Assembly: GCA_002342805.1 (NCBI GenBank)
Contig: DDQW01000014.1
Coordinates: 35,375-99,374 of the forward strand
Source: Clostridiales bacterium UBA2432
GTDB taxonomy: Bacteria > Bacillota > Clostridia > Lachnospirales > Vallitaleaceae
Length of the DNA stretch: 64,000 nucleotides
Reading direction: 5' to 3'
Both the position numbers and the translations under genes were made by a program. Within the stretch, counting starts at the first letter, position 1, and every line of letters begins with the position of its first letter. Positions 52,819-61,444 of the stretch are shown in pieces. Under the pieces are notes generated by a model, which saw only the letters and a program-made list of their open reading frames with translations, was not told the origin of the DNA and did not search any database.

Positions 52819-53810
52819 CGACGTTTGAAGATAGTAGGTATGATTATTTTTTTACTGATTTTTCTGCCGTTGAATCGTTCTATCAAGGTATCAACTGCCG
52901 TTATCCCCATAAACTCTGTATGTATATGTAATGTTGATAGGGGTGGAAATGTATATTTAGCTGTTGGAATATCATCAAAACCAACAATCGCTATATCATT
53001 GGGGATACTTAAGCCAACTTCATGAATCGCTCTCAATGCTCCAATCGCTAACGAATCACTTGCAGCAAAAAATGCAGTCGGTAAATCATCCATTTCAAGC
53101 GCTTGTTTCATCAACCGATAGCCTGTTGCCGGTTTAAAATCTTCAATAAACACAAAACGTTCATCGTAAATTCCTTTTTCCTTGGTATATTCTTCGAATG
53201 CTTTTTGCCTAACTTCGCCAAGAGGTGTATTATATTCTTCATAATCCTCACGCCCACCTATAAAGCCGACGCGTTCATGCCCAGCTTGGCAAATCGCATC
53301 CAATACTTTAACAACAGCTTGTTGTAAATCAATATTAACCGAATCATAACGTTCATCATCGGGAGAACAATCCACAAAAACCATGTTTTCTGTAATCTGA
53401 GAAAATGCATTAATTTGTTCATCTGTAAATCGACCGATACATATAAGACCATCAACATCATCCAACAGGCTTAAATCATAGCCCGCATCATCTTTAAATG
53501 ATTTTATGATATCGATGCCTTCTTCATTACATTTTTTTTCGATTCCGATACGTATAGATAAAAAATAAGGATCCACCAATTCATCATGTAAATTTGAAAA
53601 ATACATCAAACCTATTTTTTGTCGATTCACATTTTTTGCCAACCGCTTTTTACGGTTTCTCGGGGTCTCATAATTGAATTCTTCTGCTATTTCAAGAATA
53701 TTTTTTCGTTTTTCATCTGATATTGATAAGGTCTCATCATAATTAAGCACTCTTGAAACTGTTGTTAGCGATACATCTGCTTTTTTTGCTATATCTTTAA
53801 TCGTTGCCAT
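52806..53810 (-). CDS. LacI/GalR family transcriptional regulator
   Basis: 334 residues. The N-terminal helix-turn-helix and hinge are MATIKDIAKKADVSLTTVSR and VLNYDETLSISDEKR. A periplasmic-binding-like effector domain (about 65-330) contains AFFAASDSLAIGALRAIHEVGLSIPNDIAIVGFDDI, typical of GalR/EbgR repressors. It most likely binds the two GTAAA-type palindromes 60-100 bases downstream of its terminator and represses the GH36 operon until an alpha-galactoside is present. It follows mgtE by 16 bases, so it may be read from the glpK-mgtE transcript as well. Confidence 0.93.
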   Translation of the reverse strand: MATIKDIAKKADVSLTTVSRVLNYDETLSISDEKRKNILEIAEEFNYETPRNRKKRLAKNVNRQKIGLMYFSNLHDELVDPYFLSIRIGIEKKCNEEGIDIIKSFKDDAGYDLSLLDDVDGLICIGRFTDEQINAFSQITENMVFVDCSPDDERYDSVNIDLQQAVVKVLDAICQAGHERVGFIGGREDYEEYNTPLGEVRQKAFEEYTKEKGIYDERFVFIEDFKPATGYRLMKQALEMDDLPTAFFAASDSLAIGALRAIHEVGLSIPNDIAIVGFDDIPTAKYTFPPLSTLHIHTEFMGITAVDTLIERFNGRKISKKIIIPTIFKRRKTL

Positions 53811-53826
53811 AAGGACCTCCTTCGAA

Positions 53827-55173
53827 TTATATCAACGCACTAATAAAGACGGTCGCAAGTCCTAAGAAAAAGAAAAATCCTAAGACATCTGTAACTGTGG
53901 TTACAAAAACCGCTGAAGCGAGAGCCGGGTCGATATTTAATTTCTTTAATGTAAGCGGAACAAAGTATCCTGCTAATGTCGCCATGATCAGATTAAGCAA
54001 CATAGCGACTCCTATCACTAATCCAAAAACAGCACTTCCTTCCCATATCAAACCAAGTATGGCTACGGCTAAACCAAGGACAATACCATTTAGCACACCT
54101 ACACCAACTTCTTTTTTTAGTATTTTCTTGGCATTTTCAAGCGTCACTTCTCCAAGGGCAATTCCTCGGACAATAAGGGTTAAGGTTTGGGTCCCTGCAT
54201 TGCCCCCCATCCCTGCTACAATTGGCATGAAAGTTGCTAATGCAACAACTTTTGCAATGGTCTCTTCAAACAAACTGACAGTTGCTGCTGCCAGAATCGC
54301 TGTAAACAAGTTAACAATCAACCACGGCAATCGACTCTTGACAGACTCCCTAACGCCACCGGCTACTTTTTCACTTTCTTGTAGACCGGCTAATCGATAC
54401 AAGTCTTCTGTATCCTCGTCAATTAGAATTTCCATAATATCATCAACCGTTATAATCCCTAACATTTTATTTTCAAGGCTTACAACCGGTATAATCAGAT
54501 AACCGTACTTTTCAAACATACGTCCAATAGCTTCTTGGTCCATATCAACCGATACACTAATGACACTTTCTTTCATGATATCACCGAGTTTTGTGTCAAA
54601 AGAACTCTTGACCATATCCCTTAAAGAAACTACCCCTTTAAGAACACCGTCATCATCAAGCACATATATATAATAAAAAGTCTCCGCATCCGGCGCTTCT
54701 TTTTGAAGGTAGTCCAAGGTGTCTCCAACCGACATCTGGTCCTTCAGCGCAAGGAACTCCGTCGCCATGATCCCACCGGCTGTTTCCGGTTCATAGGCCA
54801 ACAATTCCCTGACTTCCGCTGCATCTTCAGCATCCATATTAACGATAATAGAATCTTGTTCTGTTTCATTAATAGCTCCTAACAAGTCAACAAGCTCATC
54901 CGAAGACATTTCATCCACAATATCCATCTGTTTTTTCTTTGAAAACAGCGTCAGCAGTTCATATTTTTCTTCGTCTTCAGCTTCATCGATGATACTTGCA
55001 ATGAATTGTTCCGGAAGATGCCTTAAGAGTTCAAGCGGATCTCCTTCGTATTCATGAACAGCATCGAGTATATCCGCCGGATGTACTTCTTCAAGGAATA
55101 GTTCCATTTGTTCTTTATCTGCAACCATTAAAAACTGAATAAGTTCTGTATGATTTAATTCAACATTTTTCAC
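53827..55173 (-). CDS. mgtE: Magnesium transporter MgtE
   Basis: 448 residues. An N-terminal MgtE superhelical domain (to about 130), two CBS domains (about 135-255: MATEFLALKDQMSVGDTLDYL, VVSLENKMLGIITVDDIMEIL) and five membrane helices (about 285-445) form the usual Mg2+-gated channel. The signatures PIVAGMGGNAGTQTLTLIVRG and ILKKEVGVGVLNGIVLG are present. The start is GTG at 55173 with GAAGGAT upstream. It follows glpK by five bases and so is in that operon. I see no Mg2+ riboswitch before it, which is unusual for an mgtE. Confidence 0.96.
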   Translation of the reverse strand: MKNVELNHTELIQFLMVADKEQMELFLEEVHPADILDAVHEYEGDPLELLRHLPEQFIASIIDEAEDEEKYELLTLFSKKKQMDIVDEMSSDELVDLLGAINETEQDSIIVNMDAEDAAEVRELLAYEPETAGGIMATEFLALKDQMSVGDTLDYLQKEAPDAETFYYIYVLDDDGVLKGVVSLRDMVKSSFDTKLGDIMKESVISVSVDMDQEAIGRMFEKYGYLIIPVVSLENKMLGIITVDDIMEILIDEDTEDLYRLAGLQESEKVAGGVRESVKSRLPWLIVNLFTAILAAATVSLFEETIAKVVALATFMPIVAGMGGNAGTQTLTLIVRGIALGEVTLENAKKILKKEVGVGVLNGIVLGLAVAILGLIWEGSAVFGLVIGVAMLLNLIMATLAGYFVPLTLKKLNIDPALASAVFVTTVTDVLGFFFFLGLATVFISALI

Positions 55174-55178
55174 ATTTG

Positions 55179-56672
55179 TTATCCTTCCCAGTCAAGTGCT
55201 CGAGTCACTGCTTTTTTCCAACCTCTATATTTTTCTTCACGTTCTTGTTTACTCATATTTGGTTCATACACTCGGTCAATGTTATCATCCAAAACCAAAA
55301 CTGACTGATCTTCCCAAAATCCAACGGCTAATCCCGCTAAGAACGCTGCTCCGAGGGCCGTTGTCTCAATAACATTAGGTCTTGCTACCGTTACATCTAA
55401 AATATCGGCTTGAAATTGTAACAAGAAATTATTCTTACTTGCCCCGCCGTCAACTTTTAGTTTTTTGAGGTCAATTTTTGACTCTTCCACCATTAAATCA
55501 ATCACATCTTTTGACTGATAGGCAATGGATTCAAGTGTTGCACGAATAATATGATTGCGATTAGCTCCGCGTGTCAGTCCAACGATAACACCACGCGCAT
55601 ACATATCCCAATACGGCGTTCCAAGCCCTCCAAAAGCAGGCACCATATAAACACCATTTGAATCATCTACTTTTGTTGCAAAGTATTCGCTCTCATCTGC
55701 TGAATAGATCATACGCATCTCATCTCTTAGCCATTGTATCGATGCCCCCGCATTAAACACGCTACCTTCAAGGGCGTAGGTCACTTTACCCTTATATCCC
55801 CATGCAATCGTTGTCAGCAAACCTTTTTCTGATATGATTCGCTTTGATCCTGTATTCATAAGAATAAAGGCTCCTGTGCCATAAGTATTCTTTACCATTC
55901 CTTCTAGAAAACAAGCTTGGCCAAAAAGAGCTGCTTGTTGATCACCTGCAGCACCTGCAATAGGAATCTTGGCTCCTCCGAATGTTTTTTCATGGGTACA
56001 ACCATAGATTTCACTTGAGTCACACACTTTTGGGAGCATCGCTTTTGGAATATCTAAGATTTCTAATAAATGATCATCCCATTGCAGGGTTTCAATATTA
56101 AACATCATGGTCCGAGATGCATTTGAGTACTCTGTAACATGCACTTCTCCCCGTGTCAAATTCCAAATCAACCAAGTATCCATCGTTCCAAAAAGTAGTT
56201 CTCCACGTTCAGCCTGCTCTCTAGCACCTTCTACATGGTCTAGAATCCACTTTACTTTTGTTCCGCTAAAATAGGCATCCACCAACAATCCTGTTGTCTT
56301 TTTTATATAGTCTTCATGACCATTGGCAATGATTTCTTCACAAATATCTGCTGTCTGCCGAGACTGCCATACAATGGCATTATAAATGGGTTTTCCAGTA
56401 TTTTTATTCCAAACGACTGTTGTTTCGCGTTGATTTGTTATTCCGATTGCAGCAATCTCATCCACGCTTGCTGAACAGGTTTCAATCACTTCTCGCATCA
56501 CACCACTTTGAATTCCCCAAATCTCCATAGCATCATGTTCAACCCATCCTGCTTTAGGGTAGATTTGCTTGAATTCTTTTTGTGCGCTATTTACAATCTG
56601 ACCGTCTCGATCAAATAGTATTGCCCGACAACTTGTTGTACCTTCATCCAATGCTAAAATATAATTTTTCAT
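55179..56672 (-). CDS. glpK: Glycerol kinase
   Basis: About 497 residues. YILALDEGTTSCRAILFDRDG at the start is the first phosphate-binding motif of FGGY kinases. GITNQRETTVVWNKNTGKPIYNAIVWQSRQT, in two parts near residues 75-105, is specific for GlpK, as are GTGAFILMNTG and VDGGASKNNFLLQFQADIL. It phosphorylates glycerol to sn-glycerol-3-phosphate. I start at ATG 56672, six bases after GGAGG. No glpF or glpD adjoins it, but gldA and dhaKL, a second glycerol route, are 2-5 kb away. Confidence 0.97.
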   Translation of the reverse strand: MKNYILALDEGTTSCRAILFDRDGQIVNSAQKEFKQIYPKAGWVEHDAMEIWGIQSGVMREVIETCSASVDEIAAIGITNQRETTVVWNKNTGKPIYNAIVWQSRQTADICEEIIANGHEDYIKKTTGLLVDAYFSGTKVKWILDHVEGAREQAERGELLFGTMDTWLIWNLTRGEVHVTEYSNASRTMMFNIETLQWDDHLLEILDIPKAMLPKVCDSSEIYGCTHEKTFGGAKIPIAGAAGDQQAALFGQACFLEGMVKNTYGTGAFILMNTGSKRIISEKGLLTTIAWGYKGKVTYALEGSVFNAGASIQWLRDEMRMIYSADESEYFATKVDDSNGVYMVPAFGGLGTPYWDMYARGVIVGLTRGANRNHIIRATLESIAYQSKDVIDLMVEESKIDLKKLKVDGGASKNNFLLQFQADILDVTVARPNVIETTALGAAFLAGLAVGFWEDQSVLVLDDNIDRVYEPNMSKQEREEKYRGWKKAVTRALDWEG

Positions 56673-56727
56673 ATAAAACCTCCGTCTTATTGTCAAATTA
56701 TGGTTTGAGCTTCAAACCGTGACTCCT

Positions 56728-57795
56728 TTATTCATCAAGAACCTCTTCTCGTGTATAATATTTTTTATCCACAAGAACGGACTCCCAATTTTTTTGATTC
56801 ACCTCGTAAACATCTAACATAACCGTATCCACATCCTGAATACCATTATGATAGGCCTCTCCATTTGTTATGCTTTTTAAATCATTTTCAAATAACTTCT
56901 GGCTAACTTCGACCGTTTTCTTGGCTAGTTCACGTACGTCCTTAAAAACCGTCATACTTTGCATGCCTTTTTCAATCCATTGAACTGAGGATAATTCCGC
57001 ATCTTGTCCCGTAACAATAGGCAAGTCATCTTGTCTATATCCATTTTCCTGCAATGCTTCTATAACTCCTCTACTCACACCGTCATAAGGAGATAGTACA
57101 GCATCAATCCGATCTTCTGTATAATAATTATTTAAAAGACTGGTCATCCGACTTTTAGCAATCATTCGATCCCATCGCAAGGTATTGACTTCTTTGACAT
57201 CAAACTGCTTACTCTTTACCACTAAACGCCCATCTTCTATATATGGACGAAGCACATCCATTGCTCCGTCAAAAAAATAATAGGTGTTGTTGTCATCCGC
57301 TGAACCTGCAAATAATTCCATATATTTGGGTTCTCCATCTGAAAAATCCAAGTGATCGACAATATACTGCCCTTGAATCTCACCAACTTTTTCATTATTA
57401 AAGCTTACATAAACATCAACTGCATCTGAATTCATGATTAATCGATCATAGGAAATAATTGGAACTCCCAACTCTTTTGCCCTTTTTAATACATCCGTTA
57501 AAGAATTCGAATCAATGGGTGCAATCACTAATAAATCGACACCTTCATCTAGAAAATTATCAATTTGAGAGGCCTGATTGCCAACAACATCTTCCGCAAA
57601 AGCTAGCTTTGTCTCATAGCCTATTTCTTCAAACTCAAGCACCGTATATTTTGCATCTAAAAGCCAACGTTCAGATGATTTTGTTGGCATAGAAATTCCG
57701 ACTACCTTATGATCTTGCTTTCTTTGGCAACTGATAAAGGCGAATAGTCCTACCATCAAGCAAATCAATATAATGACATGTCGTTGCACTTTCAT
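56728..57795 (-). CDS. Orphan ChvE/XylF-type sugar-binding lipoprotein
   Basis: About 355 residues. A hydrophobic N-terminus ending AFISC looks like a lipobox. The mature part VVGISMPTKSSERWLLDAKY closely resembles the receptor at 27545-28612, sharing FAEDVVGNQASQIDN, ELFAGSADDNNTYYFFDGAM and DAVLSPYDGVS. No permease or ATPase adjoins it, so it may be a second receptor for the MmsAB transporter or a sensor. I start at ATG 57795, seven bases after AGGTGG, since the earlier ATG at 57834 overlaps the preceding gene. A short GGTTTGA hairpin follows its stop (56702-56718). Confidence 0.88.
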   Translation of the reverse strand: MKVQRHVIILICLMVGLFAFISCQRKQDHKVVGISMPTKSSERWLLDAKYTVLEFEEIGYETKLAFAEDVVGNQASQIDNFLDEGVDLLVIAPIDSNSLTDVLKRAKELGVPIISYDRLIMNSDAVDVYVSFNNEKVGEIQGQYIVDHLDFSDGEPKYMELFAGSADDNNTYYFFDGAMDVLRPYIEDGRLVVKSKQFDVKEVNTLRWDRMIAKSRMTSLLNNYYTEDRIDAVLSPYDGVSRGVIEALQENGYRQDDLPIVTGQDAELSSVQWIEKGMQSMTVFKDVRELAKKTVEVSQKLFENDLKSITNGEAYHNGIQDVDTVMLDVYEVNQKNWESVLVDKKYYTREEVLDE

Positions 57796-57806
57796 AGCTA
57801 CACCAC

Positions 57807-58202
57807 CTATATATGACTTAACTTTTCTTCCCAAATTTTTGTTTGTTCGTATTGTCCCGCGACACTTTTGATATGTATCTTAGAACTAAAGGCATTGAAC
57901 TTATTGCGTGTAAATGAAGCAACTTTAATGACATCTTTATTTTTTGTATCTGTCGTTCCTTGAATTTGTTCAATCAAGGCTCCATCATTGACAACAATCT
58001 CGATTTCTTCTGCTCGAAATGCTTTTAAGACTTTTAATAGCTCTATGACTGAATATAGGCCCGTCACAGCAGGTTTACGATAATCATGATAGATAACATC
58101 CCCTTGAACAAACTGATCATTTTCATCATAAATGGCATATTTGAAAATCATGTCTTCTTCCTCATGATAGGCTGGCGTCGCTGATAAATATACTTTTTTC
58201 AT
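57807..58202 (-). CDS. Unknown small protein, possibly a degenerate RNase H-like fold
   Basis: 131 residues, no signal or membrane segment. The order of strands and the segment VTGLYSVIELLKVLKAFRAEEIEIVVNDGALIEQIQGTTDT (shown in parts, about 48-85) recall the helix-strand-Asp region of RNase HI-like proteins. However, the first strand lacks the catalytic aspartate, so nuclease activity is unlikely. It lies between the orphan sugar receptor and the dhaL terminator, in the slot where dhaM sometimes occurs, but lacks any EIIA-type histidine motif. AGGAG precedes the ATG. I do not assign a function. Confidence 0.75.
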   Translation of the reverse strand: MKKVYLSATPAYHEEEDMIFKYAIYDENDQFVQGDVIYHDYRKPAVTGLYSVIELLKVLKAFRAEEIEIVVNDGALIEQIQGTTDTKNKDVIKVASFTRNKFNAFSSKIHIKSVAGQYEQTKIWEEKLSHI

Positions 58203-58311
58203 CTAAATTCTCCTCGTCTTGTTTTTTTCAATTATATCAAATCGAGGTTGGGATTACTAGCTAAGTCATACTTTTCTTGCATATTTCTTTTCACTGTCAT
58301 TAATTTTCCTT

Positions 58312-58352
58312 AAAAAAAAATCAGAATAGCTTATTTAAGCTGTTCTGATTTT
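58312..58352 (-). terminator. Terminator of the gldA-dhaK-dhaL operon
   Basis: TCAGAATAGCTT (58321-58332) pairs with AAGCTGTTCTGA (58337-58348) with a four-base loop. A run of nine T follows on the minus strand. The stem begins with the same TCAGAATAG as the terminator at 61368-61402. Confidence 0.82.
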
Positions 58353-58392
58353 TTCTGCTTGACTCTTGGTTTTATTGTGAATTTATGATTTT

Positions 58393-59022
58393 TTATACTG
58401 ATTGAAGTAATTCTGTAAAGATAATCCCCAGCGCCATGGCACCTGCATCGGGATGTTGAAGACTTCTCTCACCTACGTAACTTGCACGTCCTCGATTTGC
58501 AACCATTGTTTTGGTTTTTTCCGCACCATCTCTTGCTGCCTTTGCTGCATTTGTAAATGCTGTACTTATTGATTCACCTTTGTGCGCACCTTCGCGAAGA
58601 GCTTCTGTAGCTGGAATTAATGCATCGAGTAATGTTTTGTCCCCAAGTTTTGCATTTCCACGTTTTTGAATGCCGGCAATACCCGCTTCAAACATGGTAG
58701 CAATATCTTCAAGAGTAATATCTTCTAAGCCTTTTGATGCTTTCGCTGCACCTCTAAATGCAGATCCCCAAATCGGTCCTGACGCACCTCCACAATACTC
58801 TGTGATAATCATTCCTGCATCTTTAAGAAAAGCGCCTACTGTCTCGGTTGATAAAGTATCCCAATCTTGTTGGAGTTGCTTGAATCCTTTGGCTACAGAC
58901 ATTCCAAAATCTCCATCGCCTGCTACCGAATCCAGTTCACAAAAATACACTTCATTTTTAATAATGATGTTCGCCATCTGATCAACGACTTTCATCACTT
59001 GTTTTACATTCACCTTTTCCAT
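58393..59022 (-). CDS. dhaL: Dihydroxyacetone kinase ADP-binding subunit DhaL
   Basis: 209 residues, all helical. SVAGDGDFGMSVAKGF is the nucleotide/Mg motif and GGASGPIWGSAFRGAAKAS and DAGAMALGIIFTELL are family signatures. In PTS-coupled dihydroxyacetone kinases DhaL carries the ADP that is phosphorylated by DhaM. It lies 14 bases after dhaK in the gldA-dhaK-dhaL operon, which ends in a strong terminator. No dhaM is visible in the window. Confidence 0.95.
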   Translation of the reverse strand: MEKVNVKQVMKVVDQMANIIIKNEVYFCELDSVAGDGDFGMSVAKGFKQLQQDWDTLSTETVGAFLKDAGMIITEYCGGASGPIWGSAFRGAAKASKGLEDITLEDIATMFEAGIAGIQKRGNAKLGDKTLLDALIPATEALREGAHKGESISTAFTNAAKAARDGAEKTKTMVANRGRASYVGERSLQHPDAGAMALGIIFTELLQSV

Positions 59023-59036
59023 AATCTACCTCATTT

Positions 59037-60032
59037 TCATTTTTTTATTACGACAGTATCTACCTCAGCTTTTAAGTACTCTTTCAATTCATCATCTAAC
59101 TTTAATAATGTAAGTGATGCTCCTGCCATATCAATAGAAGTCATATAATTTCCTACCATTGTATCGATAATTGAAACATTATACTTTTCCAATGCTTTGT
59201 TTACAGAATGATTTAATACATATAACTCTTGCAAGGGAGTTGCTCCAAAACCATTCACCATAAGCGCAACTTCTTGTCCATCTTCTAATTGCAACTCTTT
59301 TGCAAGCATTTCAATGCACTCTACAGCCAAGTCATCGGATGATCGCATTTTCTCTCTTCTTACACCAGGTTCTCCATGAATACCTACACCAAATTCTATT
59401 TCATCTTGACCTAATTCAAAGGTTGGTGTTCCTTTTGCAGGAACGGTACATGAGGTTAAAGCAAACCCAATAGATTTCACATTGGCGATAACTTTTTCTG
59501 CCACTGCTTTTACTTCACCTAATTCTAGTCCTTTTTCTGCAGCTGCACCGGCAATTTTATGTACATAAACAGTCCCTGCAACACCACGACGTCCAACAGT
59601 ATACAAACTATCTTTAACCGCTATATCATCATTAACATACACTTTTTCCACTTGAATATCATCGTCTTCTTCCGCCATTTCTGCCGCCGCTTCAAAATTC
59701 ATGATATCGCCCGAATAATTTTTAATAATTAAAAGCGTCCCTTTTGAGGATTCCGATTCAACAATAGCATTATAGACTTGTATTGTTGATGGAGAAGCAA
59801 ACACATCCCCACAAACAGCTACATCAAGCATTCCTTTACCTACAAAACCAGCGTGAGCAGGCTCATGTCCAGAACCTCCACCACTAATTAAGGTCACTTT
59901 ATTTTTATTAAATTCTTTACGCATTAAGAGTTTATTTTTTTTATTAAAGGTTAAGCTATCTGGATGTGCTTGAGCCATACCTTGACACATTTCTATGACC
60001 ATATTTTCAGGTGTATTTATTATTTTTTTCAT
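59037..60032 (-). CDS. dhaK: Dihydroxyacetone kinase substrate-binding subunit DhaK
   Basis: About 331 residues. MKKIINTPENMVIEMCQGMA opens the family. LISGGGSGHEPAHAGFVGKGMLDVAVCGDVFASPS (shown in full as two halves in the protein at about 45-80) and FGVGIHGEPGVRR, with the histidine that binds dihydroxyacetone covalently, are present. It phosphorylates dihydroxyacetone with DhaL. I start it at ATG 60032, behind GGAGG, not at 60101, which lies inside gldA. It follows gldA by 22 bases. Confidence 0.96.
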   Translation of the reverse strand: MKKIINTPENMVIEMCQGMAQAHPDSLTFNKKNKLLMRKEFNKNKVTLISGGGSGHEPAHAGFVGKGMLDVAVCGDVFASPSTIQVYNAIVESESSKGTLLIIKNYSGDIMNFEAAAEMAEEDDDIQVEKVYVNDDIAVKDSLYTVGRRGVAGTVYVHKIAGAAAEKGLELGEVKAVAEKVIANVKSIGFALTSCTVPAKGTPTFELGQDEIEFGVGIHGEPGVRREKMRSSDDLAVECIEMLAKELQLEDGQEVALMVNGFGATPLQELYVLNHSVNKALEKYNVSIIDTMVGNYMTSIDMAGASLTLLKLDDELKEYLKAEVDTVVIKK

Positions 60033-60054
60033 ATTTCCTCCGATTGAATATTTT

Positions 60055-61137
60055 TTATTGACCGAGTGCATTTGCTGCATAAATCGCTGCAAAAACATCA
60101 TCTGATGTCACTTCAAATGGCATGTTATGAATGGTTTCATTTGGCGCTGTTGCCAAATCAGCTACTGCTCTAACTTTTTCATCTGTCACTTCTTCAACGC
60201 CTAAGTCTTTTAGGCATGTTGGTAATCCCACCGCTTTACAATAGCTAATAACTTCTTCAATTTCTTCTGCCGGCGCATTTTCTAATACTAAATGTACCAA
60301 TGTACCAAAGGATACTTTTTCACCATGGAAGAAACCATGTGCTTCTTCAAGAGCTGTTAATCCGTTATGAATAGCATGCGCTGCAGCCAAACCTGAAGAT
60401 TCAAATCCCATACCGCTTAATAAAGTGTTGGCTTCAATAATATTTTCAAGTGCAGGCGTTACCACATTATTTTCACAGGCCGCAATCGCTTTTATGGAAT
60501 CTTCCATCAAGGTTTCATAACATAATTTTGCTGCAGCTACAGCTAACTTGGTGCTTTTTCCTCCCGGAATATTATCTGCAAATGAACGTTCACAAGCTCT
60601 TGCTTCAAAATATGTTGATAAAGCATCGCCCATTCCTGCGACTAAGAATCGAACCGGCGCTTTGGCAATGATCGATGTATCTACTAAAACCAAGTCCGGA
60701 TTACTTTTATAAAAACTATATTCTTGGAATTCCCCTTTTTCGTTATATACAACGGAAAGCGAACTACATGGCGCATCTGTCGACGCAATTGTCGGCACCG
60801 ACATAACAGGAATATCTAGCGCGCTACTTACTGCTTTTGCCGTATCAATGGCCTTACCTCCGCCTAATCCGATAACAACATCACATGCTTGTTCCGTGCA
60901 TAATGCATTCAATCTTTCCACTTCATTTTTTGTACATTCTCCGGCAAATTTTCCTGGAATTAACTCAAAATCATTATTCTTAAGTGCTTCATCTAATTGT
61001 CCTTGCACACGTTCTTGATCGTCTGCATGCGCAACTAAAAGAGCTTTTTTTCCAAAGGCTAAAACATATTCCCCAATATTTGACAGCGCTTGGTTATCTT
61101 GTACGTACTTTGATGGTGATACCAATACTTTCTTCAT
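60055..61137 (-). CDS. gldA: Glycerol dehydrogenase
   Basis: About 360 residues of the iron/zinc alcohol dehydrogenase superfamily. CDVVIGLGGGKAIDTAKAVS is the NAD-binding GGG motif. GMGDALSTYFEARAC and AAHAIHNGLTALEEAHGFFHGEKVSFG hold the metal ligands (Asp and two His). It oxidises glycerol to dihydroxyacetone, which DhaKL then phosphorylates. I choose ATG 61137, seven bases after AAGGAG. It leads the gldA-dhaK-dhaL operon. A dyad TACACT-N12-AGTGTA (61191-61214) upstream is a candidate regulator site. Confidence 0.95.
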   Translation of the reverse strand: MKKVLVSPSKYVQDNQALSNIGEYVLAFGKKALLVAHADDQERVQGQLDEALKNNDFELIPGKFAGECTKNEVERLNALCTEQACDVVIGLGGGKAIDTAKAVSSALDIPVMSVPTIASTDAPCSSLSVVYNEKGEFQEYSFYKSNPDLVLVDTSIIAKAPVRFLVAGMGDALSTYFEARACERSFADNIPGGKSTKLAVAAAKLCYETLMEDSIKAIAACENNVVTPALENIIEANTLLSGMGFESSGLAAAHAIHNGLTALEEAHGFFHGEKVSFGTLVHLVLENAPAEEIEEVISYCKAVGLPTCLKDLGVEEVTDEKVRAVADLATAPNETIHNMPFEVTSDDVFAAIYAANALGQ

Positions 61138-61190
61138 TTTCATTCTCCTTTTTTGAATTTCTTGTCGATTATCTTTACCCAAAGAACTGT

Positions 61191-61214
61191 TACACTGTTT
61201 CTATATATAGTGTA
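61191..61214. promoter_or_regulatory. Candidate operator upstream of gldA-dhaKL
   Basis: TACACT and AGTGTA form an inverted repeat with a 12-base AT-rich centre, 54-77 bases before the gldA start. The convergent-side regulator with a PocR domain is encoded next to it. AraC proteins more often bind direct repeats, so this is tentative. Confidence 0.35.
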
Positions 61215-61367
61215 GCTCAAGGACATCATAAATACATCGGAGATATTAACACTTCCATATGTAAAAAGCACAATCAAATAGTATTTTTTTGACATCCCTT
61301 TCCATTTAAGTTCATATTTTTCTTATTTGAGATGAAGTTGCGGCTCAAGAAATAGATGTTTTCTTGT

Positions 61368-61402
61368 AAAAAAATCAGAATAGTTCAAAAGAACTATTCT
61401 GA
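61368..61402 (-). terminator. Terminator of the PocR-AraC regulator gene
   Basis: A perfect 12-bp stem (TCAGAATAGTTC with GAACTATTCTGA) around AAAA, followed by seven T on the minus strand. It separates the regulator from the gldA promoter. Confidence 0.85.
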
Positions 61403-61444
61403 CATATTTATATTAGCTTACATTATAGATATGATTTTTTTGTC

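Noticed and set aside
53897..54502. 201-codon open frame on the plus strand inside mgtE
   Set aside because: Antisense shadow of MgtE; no start context and no recognisable motif.
55173..55200. Mg2+ riboswitch expected before mgtE
   Set aside because: Only five bases separate glpK and mgtE, so there is no room for an M-box.
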